Assembly (NCBI RefSeq): GCF_003287455.1
Contig: NZ_PRLC01000005.1
Location: 62,001 to 126,000, forward strand
DNA length: 64,000 bases
Direction: 5' to 3'
Origin: Faecalibacterium hattorii
GTDB lineage: Bacteria; Bacillota; Clostridia; Oscillospirales; Ruminococcaceae
Below are positions 1 to 7,633 of this stretch, in pieces. Both the position numbers and the translations under genes were made by a program. The notes under the pieces were generated by a model. The model ran no database searches and was not told the origin of the DNA. It worked only from the letters and a program-made list of their open reading frames with translations. Numbering within the stretch: position 1 is the first letter of the stretch; each line of letters opens with the position of its first letter.

Positions 1-153
1 ACCTCCGCTAAGTACGTTCTGGAGTTCACCACCGATGACGGCGCCACCCAGAGCTTCGAAACCCTGAGCTACGAGGTCACCCCCATCTCCCTGCTGAGCG
101 TTGACGCTGCTGCAGGTGCTACCCCCATTGCTTTCGCTGCACCGGAGAAGTAA
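1..153 (+). CDS. C-terminal end of an unidentified protein (partial)
   Basis: The frame is open from base 1 to a TAA at 151-153, giving the last 50 residues of a protein whose start lies outside the window. The fragment is acidic, rich in Thr, Ala and Ser, looks beta-prone and ends in APEK. I recognise no family. It is followed within 30 bases by a strong hairpin, so it is the last gene of its transcript. Confidence 0.6.
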   Translation, partial: TSAKYVLEFTTDDGATQSFETLSYEVTPISLLSVDAAAGATPIAFAAPEK

Positions 154-175
154 TTTCTGCGGCAGAGCCGCAAAT

Positions 176-245
176 TAAAAATCCCCCGAAATCGGAAAAG
201 CGTTTGTGCCGAATGGCACACCGCCCGATTTCGGGGGATTTTGTT
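176..245. terminator. Strong bidirectional intrinsic terminator
   Basis: A perfect 15-bp stem (181-195 with 225-239) encloses a 29-base loop. It is followed by T-rich sequence on the plus strand and preceded by AAAAA, which reads as T-rich on the minus strand. It ends the partial upstream gene and may also stop readthrough from the epimerase gene. Confidence 0.8.
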
Positions 246-258
246 CTACTTTGGGTTT

Positions 259-344
259 ATCAAGGGCGAGCAGCCCTTGATTCGTGCCCGCGCCTCGAAA
301 AAGCGGCGCTTTTCTGGTTCTCTTTTGGCGCGCAAAAGAGAACC
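259..344. repeat. Two intergenic hairpins
   Basis: The first hairpin has a 9-bp stem (259-267 with 273-281) followed by GATTCGTGC. The second has an 11-bp stem (316-326 with 334-344) just after the end of the epimerase gene. Neither is followed by a good T-run. A hairpin followed by the same GATTCGTGC recurs near 30896-30930. Confidence 0.45.
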
Positions 345-349
345 ATCCA

Positions 350-1231
350 TCAGATCTTCTCGATGGTAATGGTCCACTCGCTCGTGAGGGCCTCATCGGG
401 CTCCAGCACCTCGTGCTTGCCTTCCTCATTGACGCTGTTGGCCCAGCCGTTCCAAGGCTCCATGCAGACGAAGCTCTCGGCGTCCTGCTGCCAGAGCACG
501 CCGTTGGTGAAGCTCTCGTCGGCGTCCACGGTCACCTTGTGGCCGTTGCCCTTGTCGGTGAAGGTCATGGGGAACTCCACGCCGGTCATCAGGCGGATGG
601 AGTTGTCCGCGCCCTCCTTGCGGGTCAGGGTGATCTTTTCCGGGGCGGCGGGCTGCTCGCCCTTGGCGTTCTCGGAGCAGGTGGCGCACTTGATGTCAAA
701 ATCCACATTCTCCAGCGCGGAAGCGGTGAAGTAGGGGTGGTAGCCGAAGCTGAAGGGCATCGGGACATCACCCTCGTTGATGACGGTCATACTGATGGAA
801 GCGGTGGTGCCGTTCAGGTCGTAGTTCACCAGCAGGGTGAAGTCGAAGGGGTAGAGGAACTTGGTCAGCGGGGTGGACTCCAGAATAAGGGTCACGCCGT
901 CGGGGCCGACACTCTCCACCTCCCATGCGCAGAGGTCCGCGAAGCCGTGGCACTCCATGGGGTAGGCCTTGCCGTCAAACAGGTGGACGCCGCCGTCCGG
1001 GTTGCCGCAGCTGGGGAAGAGCACCGGCACACCGAACCGGGGGCGGTTGCACTCGCTGAAGTTGGGGCGGCGGGTCCAGATGTACTCGTCGCCGTCGAGG
1101 GTGAAGCCGGTGATCATACCGCCGCGCTCCGGGGTGATGGTCAGGGCCGTCTTGGCAGCCGGGTCGGTGATGACGTACTGCTCGTAGCAGGCGCCGCCTT
1201 CGGTAACGTACTGGGTGGTGATCTGATTCAT
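350..1231 (-). CDS. Aldose 1-epimerase family protein (mutarotase-like)
   Basis: The 293-residue protein has the galactose mutarotase-like beta-sandwich signature: RFGVPVLFP near 65-73, HGF at 95-97, a GYHPYF motif at 163-168 (catalytic-histidine region of the family) and an acidic MEPW near 257-260. The family interconverts alpha and beta anomers of aldoses or sugar phosphates; the substrate cannot be read from sequence. The start overlaps the stop of the upstream small membrane protein as ATGA, which suggests translational coupling. It follows uxaA and uxaB in the same direction, so a role in hexuronate or pentose catabolism is likely, but an attenuating hairpin separates it from uxaA. Confidence 0.85.
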   Translation of the reverse strand: MNQITTQYVTEGGACYEQYVITDPAAKTALTITPERGGMITGFTLDGDEYIWTRRPNFSECNRPRFGVPVLFPSCGNPDGGVHLFDGKAYPMECHGFADLCAWEVESVGPDGVTLILESTPLTKFLYPFDFTLLVNYDLNGTTASISMTVINEGDVPMPFSFGYHPYFTASALENVDFDIKCATCSENAKGEQPAAPEKITLTRKEGADNSIRLMTGVEFPMTFTDKGNGHKVTVDADESFTNGVLWQQDAESFVCMEPWNGWANSVNEEGKHEVLEPDEALTSEWTITIEKI

Positions 1232-1389
1232 TTTAAGTCCTCCCTATTTTTCTGGCTTTCTGCCAGTTTTTTGAAATAGTAATCAACGCCATACCGGATG
1301 AAGTATTTTACAAGCCAAACTGCGCCATAGATGATCGCTGCATAAACCAGCAGTGTGATCAAGAGCATTCCTGTTGTATTTACTGCCAT
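1228..1389 (-). CDS. Small single-pass membrane protein, 53 aa
   Basis: The start is the ATG at 1389, preceded by GGAAGG. The frame also extends further upstream, but that part would run through a terminator hairpin. The N-terminal half holds one hydrophobic segment (about residues 7-30), followed by a basic, charged tail ending near SQKNREDLK. Its TGA overlaps the ATG of the epimerase, so the two are probably translated together. I recognise no family. The orientation of the charges suggests a C-terminus in the cytoplasm. Confidence 0.65.
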   Translation of the reverse strand: MAVNTTGMLLITLLVYAAIIYGAVWLVKYFIRYGVDYYFKKLAESQKNREDLK

Positions 1390-1415
1390 AATAAAACTTC
1401 CTTCCTGTATTTTAC

Positions 1416-1458
1416 AAAAAGGCCGCCGTGCGCAAAACAAACGCACAGCAGCCTTTTT
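1416..1458 (-). terminator. Terminator after uxaA
   Basis: A 12-bp GC-rich stem with flanking A and T runs lies between uxaA and the small membrane gene. Two positions that mismatch on the plus strand become G-U pairs on the minus strand, so it is stronger in the uxaA direction. It ends with T5. Confidence 0.75.
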
Positions 1459-1461
1459 TAT

Positions 1462-2952
1462 TTATAACACGACGCCGTCCTTGAAGATGGAGATCTCACG
1501 GAAGCCGTGCTTCTCGGCCTTGGTCTGCTCGCCGCTGGCCACGCGGATGACCAGTTCCAACAGACCCTGTGCGGTCTCGTCGATGGTCTTCTCGCCGTCG
1601 GCGATGACGCCGGTGTTGTAATCGATCCAGCCGGACTTCTTGGTGGCCAGCGGGGTGTTGGTGGCGATCTTCAGGGTGGGAGCCGGGGCCGAGAACGGGG
1701 TGCCGCGGCCGGTGGAGAAGAGGATCATGTGGGCACCGGCAGCGGTCATGGCCGTAGCGGACACAAGGTCATTGCCGGGGCCGTAGAGCATGTTCAGGCC
1801 CTTGGTCACCACCGGGTCGCCGTAGCCGATGACGTCCATGATGGGGGCGGTGCCGCCCTTCTGGACGCAGCCGCAGCTCTTGTCCTCCAGCGTGGTGATG
1901 CCGCCCTGCTTGTTGCCCGGAGAGGGATTGTCGTAGACGACCTCATTGTGGCTGATGAAGTACTCCTTGAAGCCGTTGATCATCTTCTCCGCCTTCACAA
2001 AGACGTCGTGGTTGATGCAGCGGTCCATCAGGAAGCCCTCGGCACCGAACATCTCCGGCACCTCGGTCAGGACGGTGGAGCCGCCGCGCTGGCCCAGCAT
2101 ATCGGAGAAGCGACCGATGGTGGGATTGGCGGTGATGCCGGACAGGCCGTCCGAGCCGCCGCACTTCATGCCGACCACCAGCTCGCTCACGGGGATAGGC
2201 TCACGCTTGAACTGGCCCGCGTAGGCGGCCAGCTCCTTCAGGATGTCGCGGGCGGCGGCGAACTCGTCGTCCACGTCCTGACAGGTCAGGAACTTCACGC
2301 GGTCGTGGTCGTACTCGCCCAGCTCTTCCACGAACTGATCGTGCTGCAGGTTCTCGCAGCCCAGATGGAGCACGAGGACGGCAGCGGCGTTGGGGTGGCG
2401 GACCAGTGCGGCCAGCAGCTTGCGGGTCTGGGCGTGGTCATGGCCGGTCTGGCTGCAGCCGAAGGGGTGGGTGAAGGTGTACAGACCCTCGATGCTGCCG
2501 GTGACGAGGTCCTGATTGTCCGCCACGATCTTCTTGGCGATGTCGTTGACACAGCCGACGGTGGGGATGATCCAGATCTCGTTGCGGATGGCGGCGCGGC
2601 CGTCCTTGCGGCGGAAGCCCATAAAGGTCTCCGGGGCCGCCTTGGGCAGCGGAGCCAGATCGGGGGCGGGGTTGTAGCTGTACTCCACCTCACCGGAAAG
2701 GTTGGTGTGGACGTTGTGGGTGTGCATCCAAGTGCCCGGCTGGGCGTCGGCGGTGGCGTGGCCGATGGGGAAGCCGTACTTGATGACGTTCTCGCCCTGC
2801 TTGATGGGGGCGACTGCCATCTTATGACCCTGCGGGATGTCTTCCAGTGCGGTGACGGACAGACCGTCCACCTCCACGAGGGTGCCCTTGGCGATGGGGT
2901 GCAGCGCGACCACAACGTTGTCGATGGGGCTGATATGAATTGCCTGCGGCAT
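1462..2952 (-). CDS. uxaA: Altronate dehydratase
   Basis: The enzyme removes water from D-altronate to give 2-keto-3-deoxygluconate in galacturonate catabolism. The 496-residue protein has the expected two-part build: an N-terminal SAF-like domain (about 1-95, with the histidine-rich GTWMHTHNVH segment) and a large dehydratase domain with GCSQTGHDHAQT and SCGCVQKGG cysteine motifs. I chose ATG 2952 because GAGGAG precedes it; the frame continues upstream without a ribosome site. It lies 88 bases after uxaB in the same direction, separated by a hairpin that may lower its expression relative to uxaB. Confidence 0.93.
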   Translation of the reverse strand: MPQAIHISPIDNVVVALHPIAKGTLVEVDGLSVTALEDIPQGHKMAVAPIKQGENVIKYGFPIGHATADAQPGTWMHTHNVHTNLSGEVEYSYNPAPDLAPLPKAAPETFMGFRRKDGRAAIRNEIWIIPTVGCVNDIAKKIVADNQDLVTGSIEGLYTFTHPFGCSQTGHDHAQTRKLLAALVRHPNAAAVLVLHLGCENLQHDQFVEELGEYDHDRVKFLTCQDVDDEFAAARDILKELAAYAGQFKREPIPVSELVVGMKCGGSDGLSGITANPTIGRFSDMLGQRGGSTVLTEVPEMFGAEGFLMDRCINHDVFVKAEKMINGFKEYFISHNEVVYDNPSPGNKQGGITTLEDKSCGCVQKGGTAPIMDVIGYGDPVVTKGLNMLYGPGNDLVSATAMTAAGAHMILFSTGRGTPFSAPAPTLKIATNTPLATKKSGWIDYNTGVIADGEKTIDETAQGLLELVIRVASGEQTKAEKHGFREISIFKDGVVL

Positions 2953-2980
2953 AGTGTATCTCCTCAAAAACTCTCTTTGC

Positions 2981-3014
2981 AAAAAAGGGGGCTGCTGCCC
3001 TCAGCAGCAGCCCC
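2981..3014 (-). terminator. Intrinsic terminator between uxaB and uxaA
   Basis: An 11-bp stem built on CTGCTGC (2988-2998 with 3004-3014) is followed on the minus strand by six T. Because uxaA lies directly behind it with no clear promoter, it probably acts as a partial terminator within the operon. Confidence 0.75.
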
Positions 3015-3040
3015 TCGGTTCCCATGGAACAGTGTTCGGC

Positions 3041-4555
3041 TTACAGGCAGCTCTTATAAGCAGCCTCGGCACCCTCGGTGCGGATCTTTTCGAGGTCGGC
3101 CAGAACGGCAGCCTCCAGACCCTCGATCTTGGTCAGGTCCTGATCCCACATCTGGGTGTTGCTCAGCACGGCGTGCACCAGCTCAGCGGCGGTGTCGTCC
3201 TTGTGGGCATAGTAGAAGTCCAGTGCCCATGCGTCGTCCTGAATCTTATAGGTGTTGCCGGCCGGGCGCTTGCAGATCAGGCCGTCGGCGGTGCGCTCCT
3301 GAATGTCGTTGGAGTAGAAGGCGATGTAAGCGGCCAGAGACATGGTCAGGCACTGGGGCAGCTTCTTCTGCTCCTCGATGTAAGCGAGGAAGGAAGGCAT
3401 GTTGCGGGCCTTCCACTTGGAGGTGGAGTTCAGGGAGATGCTCATCAGCTCGTGGTTGACGAAGGGGTTGTTGAAGCGATCCTCCACAGCGGATGCGAAG
3501 TCCTCCAGATCCTTCTTGTCCAGCGGCAGGGTGGGGATGATCTCCTCGTGCAGCATCTTGTTCATGAAGCCGCGGACGGTGTCGTTGTGCATGCAGTCAC
3601 GCACGATGTCAAAACCGGCCAGATATGCGCCCAGAACGAAGCCGGTGTGGGCACCGTTCAGGATGCGGACCTTGCGCTTCTTGTAGGGGGTAACGTCCGG
3701 CACGACCATGACGTTGACGCCAGCCTTCTTGAACGGGAGCTTGTCCTCCAGACCGGCAGGGCCCTCGATGACCCAGACGCCGAAGACTTCGCCGACGTCC
3801 AGAACAGCATCATGGTAGCCGTTGGCCTCTTCCAGAGCAGCCAGCTCCTTCGGGTCACGGATGCGGCCCGGAACGATGCGGTCCACCAGAGTGGAGCAGA
3901 AGGTGTTGGCGTTGTTCATCCAATCGATGAAGGTAGCGTCGAGGTTCCAGTCCTTTGCGTAGTTGTTGCAGCACTTCTTCAGCTCTTTGCCGTTGTTGTC
4001 GATCAGTTCGCAGGACAGGATGACCAGACCCTTATCGGCAGCGCCGTTGAAGGCCTTGTAGCGCTCATACAGCACACGGGTCAGCTTTGCGGGGAAGCTG
4101 TTGGGGGGCACCTGATCGAACTCGCTGTCGCCCTTGTTGTAAGCGATGCCAGCCTCGGTGGTGTTGGATACAACGGTCTCCAGCTCCTCAGAGCGGGCCA
4201 GCGCCAGCACGTCGTCCCACTTGTTGTCCACGTAGGGGCAGACGCAGTCGGACACGCAGGAGATCACCCGCTTTGCATCGACCTTCTGGCCCTTCTCGCT
4301 GCCGCGCAGATACAGGGTGTACAGGCCCTCCTGCTCGTTGATCCAGTCGGCCATCTGGGGGAAGTTGCCGATGGGCTGCACCAGCTTGACTTTGCCGTTG
4401 TAGCCAGCTTTTTCGTTGGCGATATCATAGAAGTAGTCCACGAAAGCGCGCAGGAAGTTGCCCTCGCCGAACTGCATGACCTTGATGGGAGCATCCTTCA
4501 GGATGTAGCCGTTGTAGCCAGTCTGTTCCAGAACCTTGTAGTTCAAAGTTTCCAT
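3041..4555 (-). CDS. uxaB: Tagaturonate reductase (altronate oxidoreductase)
   Basis: The 504-residue protein belongs to the mannitol dehydrogenase family. It has a GEGNFLRAF dinucleotide-binding segment near residue 30 and the family signature RKVRILNGAH in the middle. It reduces D-tagaturonate to D-altronate with NADH. A mannonate (UxuB-type) activity cannot be ruled out by motif alone, but the neighbours uxaA and uxaC favour tagaturonate. AAGGAG precedes the ATG. A promoter with an internal TTGTATACAA palindrome lies 70-100 bases upstream. Confidence 0.92.
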   Translation of the reverse strand: METLNYKVLEQTGYNGYILKDAPIKVMQFGEGNFLRAFVDYFYDIANEKAGYNGKVKLVQPIGNFPQMADWINEQEGLYTLYLRGSEKGQKVDAKRVISCVSDCVCPYVDNKWDDVLALARSEELETVVSNTTEAGIAYNKGDSEFDQVPPNSFPAKLTRVLYERYKAFNGAADKGLVILSCELIDNNGKELKKCCNNYAKDWNLDATFIDWMNNANTFCSTLVDRIVPGRIRDPKELAALEEANGYHDAVLDVGEVFGVWVIEGPAGLEDKLPFKKAGVNVMVVPDVTPYKKRKVRILNGAHTGFVLGAYLAGFDIVRDCMHNDTVRGFMNKMLHEEIIPTLPLDKKDLEDFASAVEDRFNNPFVNHELMSISLNSTSKWKARNMPSFLAYIEEQKKLPQCLTMSLAAYIAFYSNDIQERTADGLICKRPAGNTYKIQDDAWALDFYYAHKDDTAAELVHAVLSNTQMWDQDLTKIEGLEAAVLADLEKIRTEGAEAAYKSCL

Positions 4556-4625
4556 TTTGGTGTTCTCCTTTTAAGTTTGCTTTGCTTCGCTTGGGAGAGC
4601 TCGTGTACTCTCCCCTCTTGCTCCT

Positions 4626-4655
4626 ATTGTATGCTGTTGTATACAAATAAGTCAA
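4626..4655 (-). promoter_or_regulatory. uxaB promoter with internal operator
   Basis: Reading the minus strand: -35 TTGACT (4655-4650), an 18-base spacer, -10 TACAAT (4631-4626). The perfect 10-bp palindrome TTGTATACAA (4637-4646) lies inside the spacer, so a bound repressor would block RNA polymerase. The 308-base region between uxaB and uxaC holds this promoter, the uxaC promoter and nothing else that I recognise. Confidence 0.75.
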
Positions 4656-4750
4656 GTGTTTTTTGCTAGATTTTTAGGCCAAAACAGGCCATTTTTATAA
4701 ATTCCAGCGGTTTTCACAAGGAAATGCCTGAAAATTTGTCAGTTTTTCAG

Positions 4751-4779
4751 TTGTATACATCGGCTTTTTTCGGTATACT
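4751..4779 (+). promoter_or_regulatory. uxaC promoter with overlapping operator
   Basis: -35 TTGTAT (4751-4756), a 17-base spacer, -10 TATACT (4774-4779). The -35 is part of TTGTATACAT (4751-4760), a near-perfect copy of the operator in the divergent uxaB promoter. The shared t-GTATAC-a form is typical of GntR/FadR-type regulators; no regulator gene is present in the window. Confidence 0.7.
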
Positions 4780-4863
4780 ATGGTTAGGTACAGCCCGCCC
4801 GCGCGGACGGGCAGCCCCGACTTTTTACCACTCGATGAATGAATCAGAAAAGGAGTTCGACCC

Positions 4864-6297
4864 ATGAAAGCATTTATGGATAAGGAATTCATGCTCCAGT
4901 CTGCTACGGCTCAGCATCTGTATCACGATTATGCAGAGGATATGCCCATCTGCGACTATCATTGCCACATTCCTCCCCGCGAGATCTACGAGAACCGCCG
5001 CTTTGAAAACATTGCTCAGGTCTGGCTGGGCGGCCGCAACCCGGACGGCAGCTACTTCGGCGACCACTACAAGTGGCGCGTGATGCGCTCCAACGGCGTG
5101 CCCGAAGAGTACATCACCGGCGACAAGCCCGATCGCGAGCGCTTCCAGAAGTTCGCTGAGGCTCTGCCCATGGCCATCGGCAACCCGATGTACCACTGGA
5201 CCAATCTGGAGCTGCACCACTTCTTCGGCTACGAGGGCGTCCTGAACGGCGACACCGCAGAGGAAGTCTGGAACCTGTGCAACGACAAGCTGCAGCACGA
5301 TCCCAAGCTGACCGTCCGCGGCCTGATCGAGCAGTCCAACGTTGCTTTCATCGGCACCACCGATGACCCCATCGACGATCTGGAGTGGCACAAGAAGATC
5401 AAGGAAGACCCCACCATCAAGTTCACCGTGGCCCCCTCCTTCCGCCCCGATAAGGCCATCAACATCCAGAAGCCCGGCTTCGCAGAGTACATGGGCAAGC
5501 TGGCCAAGGTCGTCGGCAAGGAGAAGCTGGCTTGCATCAACTGCGTCTGCGATGCACTGACCAAGCGGATCGAGTTCTTCGTCGAGATGGGCTGCCGCGC
5601 TTCCGATCACGGTCTGGACTATGTGCCCTACCGCGAGGCCACCAAGGAAGAGGTCAACGCCATCTACCAGAAGGCCATGGCTGGCGAGGCTGTCACCGCG
5701 GAAGAGGCTGAGAAGTATCAGACCTACATCCTCATCCATCTGGGCAAACAGTATCACCGCCTGAACGTCGCTATGCAGATCCACTACAACTGCCTGCGCG
5801 GCGTCAACCGCAAGATGAACACCCTGCTGGGACCCGATACCGGCTTCGACATGATCAACACCGCCACCTGCGGCGGCGAGATCGCAAGCCTCCTGAGCGC
5901 TCTGAACGACACCGACGAGTGCCCCAAGACCATCATCTACAGCCTGAACCCCGGCGACGACGCACAGATCGGCACCATTCTGGGCTGCTTCCAGAACAAC
6001 GAGGTCCCCGGCAAGATCCAGCACGGTTCCGCATGGTGGTTCAATGACCACAAGATCGGCATGGAAGAGCAGATGACTCGTCTGGCAAGCCTCGGTCTGC
6101 TGGGCAACTTTGTCGGTATGCTGACCGACAGCCGCAGCTTCCTGAGCTACACCCGCCACGACTACTTCCGCCGCATCCTGTGCAACATCATCGGCCAGTG
6201 GGTCGAGGACGGCGAGTATCCCAACGACGAGAAGGCTCTGGAGAAGATCGTCAAGGGCATCTGCTTCGACAACGCAAAGCGTTACTTCGCCCTGTAA
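4864..6297 (+). CDS. uxaC: Glucuronate/galacturonate isomerase
   Basis: This catalyses the first step of hexuronate breakdown: D-galacturonate to D-tagaturonate, or D-glucuronate to D-fructuronate. The 477-residue length is normal. The DYHCHIPP motif (about residues 33-40) supplies the metal-binding HxH of this amidohydrolase-fold family. Other conserved stretches include IHYNCLRGVNRKMN and the late SRSFLSYTRHDYFRR. An AAAAGGAG ribosome site precedes the ATG. It is divergent from uxaB-uxaA; together the three convert galacturonate to 2-keto-3-deoxygluconate. The kinase and aldolase that would finish the pathway are not in the window. Confidence 0.95.
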   Translation: MKAFMDKEFMLQSATAQHLYHDYAEDMPICDYHCHIPPREIYENRRFENIAQVWLGGRNPDGSYFGDHYKWRVMRSNGVPEEYITGDKPDRERFQKFAEALPMAIGNPMYHWTNLELHHFFGYEGVLNGDTAEEVWNLCNDKLQHDPKLTVRGLIEQSNVAFIGTTDDPIDDLEWHKKIKEDPTIKFTVAPSFRPDKAINIQKPGFAEYMGKLAKVVGKEKLACINCVCDALTKRIEFFVEMGCRASDHGLDYVPYREATKEEVNAIYQKAMAGEAVTAEEAEKYQTYILIHLGKQYHRLNVAMQIHYNCLRGVNRKMNTLLGPDTGFDMINTATCGGEIASLLSALNDTDECPKTIIYSLNPGDDAQIGTILGCFQNNEVPGKIQHGSAWWFNDHKIGMEEQMTRLASLGLLGNFVGMLTDSRSFLSYTRHDYFRRILCNIIGQWVEDGEYPNDEKALEKIVKGICFDNAKRYFAL

Positions 6298-6330
6298 TCA
6301 TCTCCCCTTCTGATTGATCCCAGCGCATCT

Positions 6331-6378
6331 GCCCGGCTCGGAGCCGCTGTCCCGTACAGCGCCCCGGCCGGGCTTTTT
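6331..6378 (+). terminator. Terminator after uxaC
   Basis: A GCCCGGC/GCCGGGC outer stem with an inner GCTGT/ACAGC hairpin is followed by CTTTTTG. Confidence 0.75.
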
Positions 6379-6401
6379 GTTGGATTTTTGCCCGTTCAGC
6401 A

Positions 6402-6430
6402 TTGACGAACGCCCCGAAACGCGATATACT
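6402..6430 (+). promoter_or_regulatory. tRNA-Pro promoter
   Basis: -35 TTGACG and -10 TATACT with a 17-base spacer, 15 bases upstream of the mature tRNA 5' end. Near-consensus. Confidence 0.8.
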
Positions 6431-6445
6431 AGTGTGGTATCTTTC

Positions 6446-6521
6446 CGGGGTGTTGCGCAGTTGGTAGCGCGCCTGCTTTGGGAGCAGGAGGCCGCGAGTT
6501 CGAGTCTCGCCACTCCGACCA
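6446..6521 (+). tRNA. tRNA-Pro(TGG)
   Basis: A 76-base cloverleaf. The 7-bp acceptor stem pairs 6446-6452 with 6511-6517, with one G-U pair. The anticodon loop TTTGGGA gives anticodon TGG. The T-loop TTCGAGT is present and the CCA end is encoded (6519-6521). Its own promoter lies upstream and a terminator follows, so it is a single-gene transcript. Confidence 0.95.
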
Positions 6522-6529
6522 GAATGGCA

Positions 6530-6566
6530 ACATGGCGATCCTATCAAGGGTCGCCATGTCTTTTTA
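6530..6566 (+). terminator. Terminator after tRNA-Pro
   Basis: A 9-bp stem ACATGGCGA/TCGCCATGT (6530-6538 with 6551-6559) is followed by CTTTTTAT. Confidence 0.8.
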
Positions 6567-6621
6567 TAGAGAAAACATCTCAGTTGATCCAATATCCTTA
6601 TTGGTTCCATTTTTACCAGCT

Positions 6622-6676
6622 AAAAAAGCCCGCCTGTGGAAAGCATAAATGCTATACCACAGGCGGGCTTCTCTTT
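6622..6676. terminator. Bidirectional terminator before degV
   Basis: A perfect 13-bp stem (6627-6639 with 6657-6669) is flanked by six A on the left and CTCTTTTTAT on the right. It closes the minus-strand degV transcript and would also stop plus-strand readthrough. Confidence 0.8.
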
Positions 6677-6688
6677 TTATTTATTCTT

Positions 6689-7588
6689 TTACTGCTTCTT
6701 CCAGCGCCGCATAATGCCCATTCCCAGCGCATAGGGGCCGGTGTGGACGGCGATGGTGCAGCCGATCTGCAGCAAGCCGACCTCGCACTGGCTGGCGGGG
6801 TACTTGGCGCGGAGGGCGGCACGGGTCTGCATCCAAAGGCGCCTGCCCTCTTCCTCGTCGTAGCCGTAGCCCACGGTAATGCAGTAATCGTCGGGGGTCC
6901 CGTTCCGCTCGGACAGGTACGCCATCAGCTGTTCCAGCGCTTTCTCGAAGCTCTTCTGGCGGCCGCGGGCCACGCCGGCGGAGAAGATCTCCCCCTCCTT
7001 GAAGAGGATCATCGGCTTGATGCCCAGAATGTTGGCCGCGCGGCCGGTCACCTTGCCGATACGGCCGCCCTTGATGAGGTAATCGAGGTTGCCGACCGTG
7101 AAGAAGATCTGGTTGGTGGCGCGCTCAGCGCTCAGCCAATCCACGGCTTCGTCCAGTGAGCAGCCCGCGTCGCGCATGGCGACGGCGTTTTCCACCACGA
7201 TGGACTCGGTGACAGTGGCCGCCGTCGAATCCATCACCTCGATCTTAGCGTCCGGGTAGTCCTCCAGCACCAGCTCGCGGGCGTTGCGGGCACTGCCCAC
7301 ACAGCCGCTCATCTTGCTGGTGAAGCAGAGGCAGAGCACCGGGCGGCCGGCCTCAGCATGGGCACGGAAGGCCGTCTCAAAGTCCTCCAGCGAGGGCAGA
7401 CTGGTCTTGGGGTAGGCCGAGGGGTTATCTACCATGAACTGATAGAAGTCCCGCACCGCGATTTCCTTGCCCTCTTTGCGGTAGTGCTCGCCGTCCAGCG
7501 AGACATAGAACGGAACGATCTCGATGTTCAGCTTCGCCGCCGTTTCCGGGGTCAGATCACAGGCACTGTCGGTAATGATATCAAACAT
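6689..7588 (-). CDS. DegV family fatty-acid-binding protein
   Basis: At 299 residues this is a typical DegV protein. It starts MFDIITDSACDLT, with the ligand-contacting TDSACD box, and carries the hallmark region NLDYLIKGGRIGK followed by ILGIKPM near residue 195. Family members bind a single fatty acid and can act as FakB-type partners of a fatty-acid kinase; no fakA lies nearby. GGAAG precedes the ATG. It sits 45 bases after purA in the same direction and probably shares its transcript. A second DegV paralogue lies at 48518-49360. Confidence 0.9.
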   Translation of the reverse strand: MFDIITDSACDLTPETAAKLNIEIVPFYVSLDGEHYRKEGKEIAVRDFYQFMVDNPSAYPKTSLPSLEDFETAFRAHAEAGRPVLCLCFTSKMSGCVGSARNARELVLEDYPDAKIEVMDSTAATVTESIVVENAVAMRDAGCSLDEAVDWLSAERATNQIFFTVGNLDYLIKGGRIGKVTGRAANILGIKPMILFKEGEIFSAGVARGRQKSFEKALEQLMAYLSERNGTPDDYCITVGYGYDEEEGRRLWMQTRAALRAKYPASQCEVGLLQIGCTIAVHTGPYALGMGIMRRWKKQ

Positions 7589-7633
7589 ATGTGACGCTTC
7601 CTTTTCGATTGCGGTCCGGGAAAGCAGAGCGGA

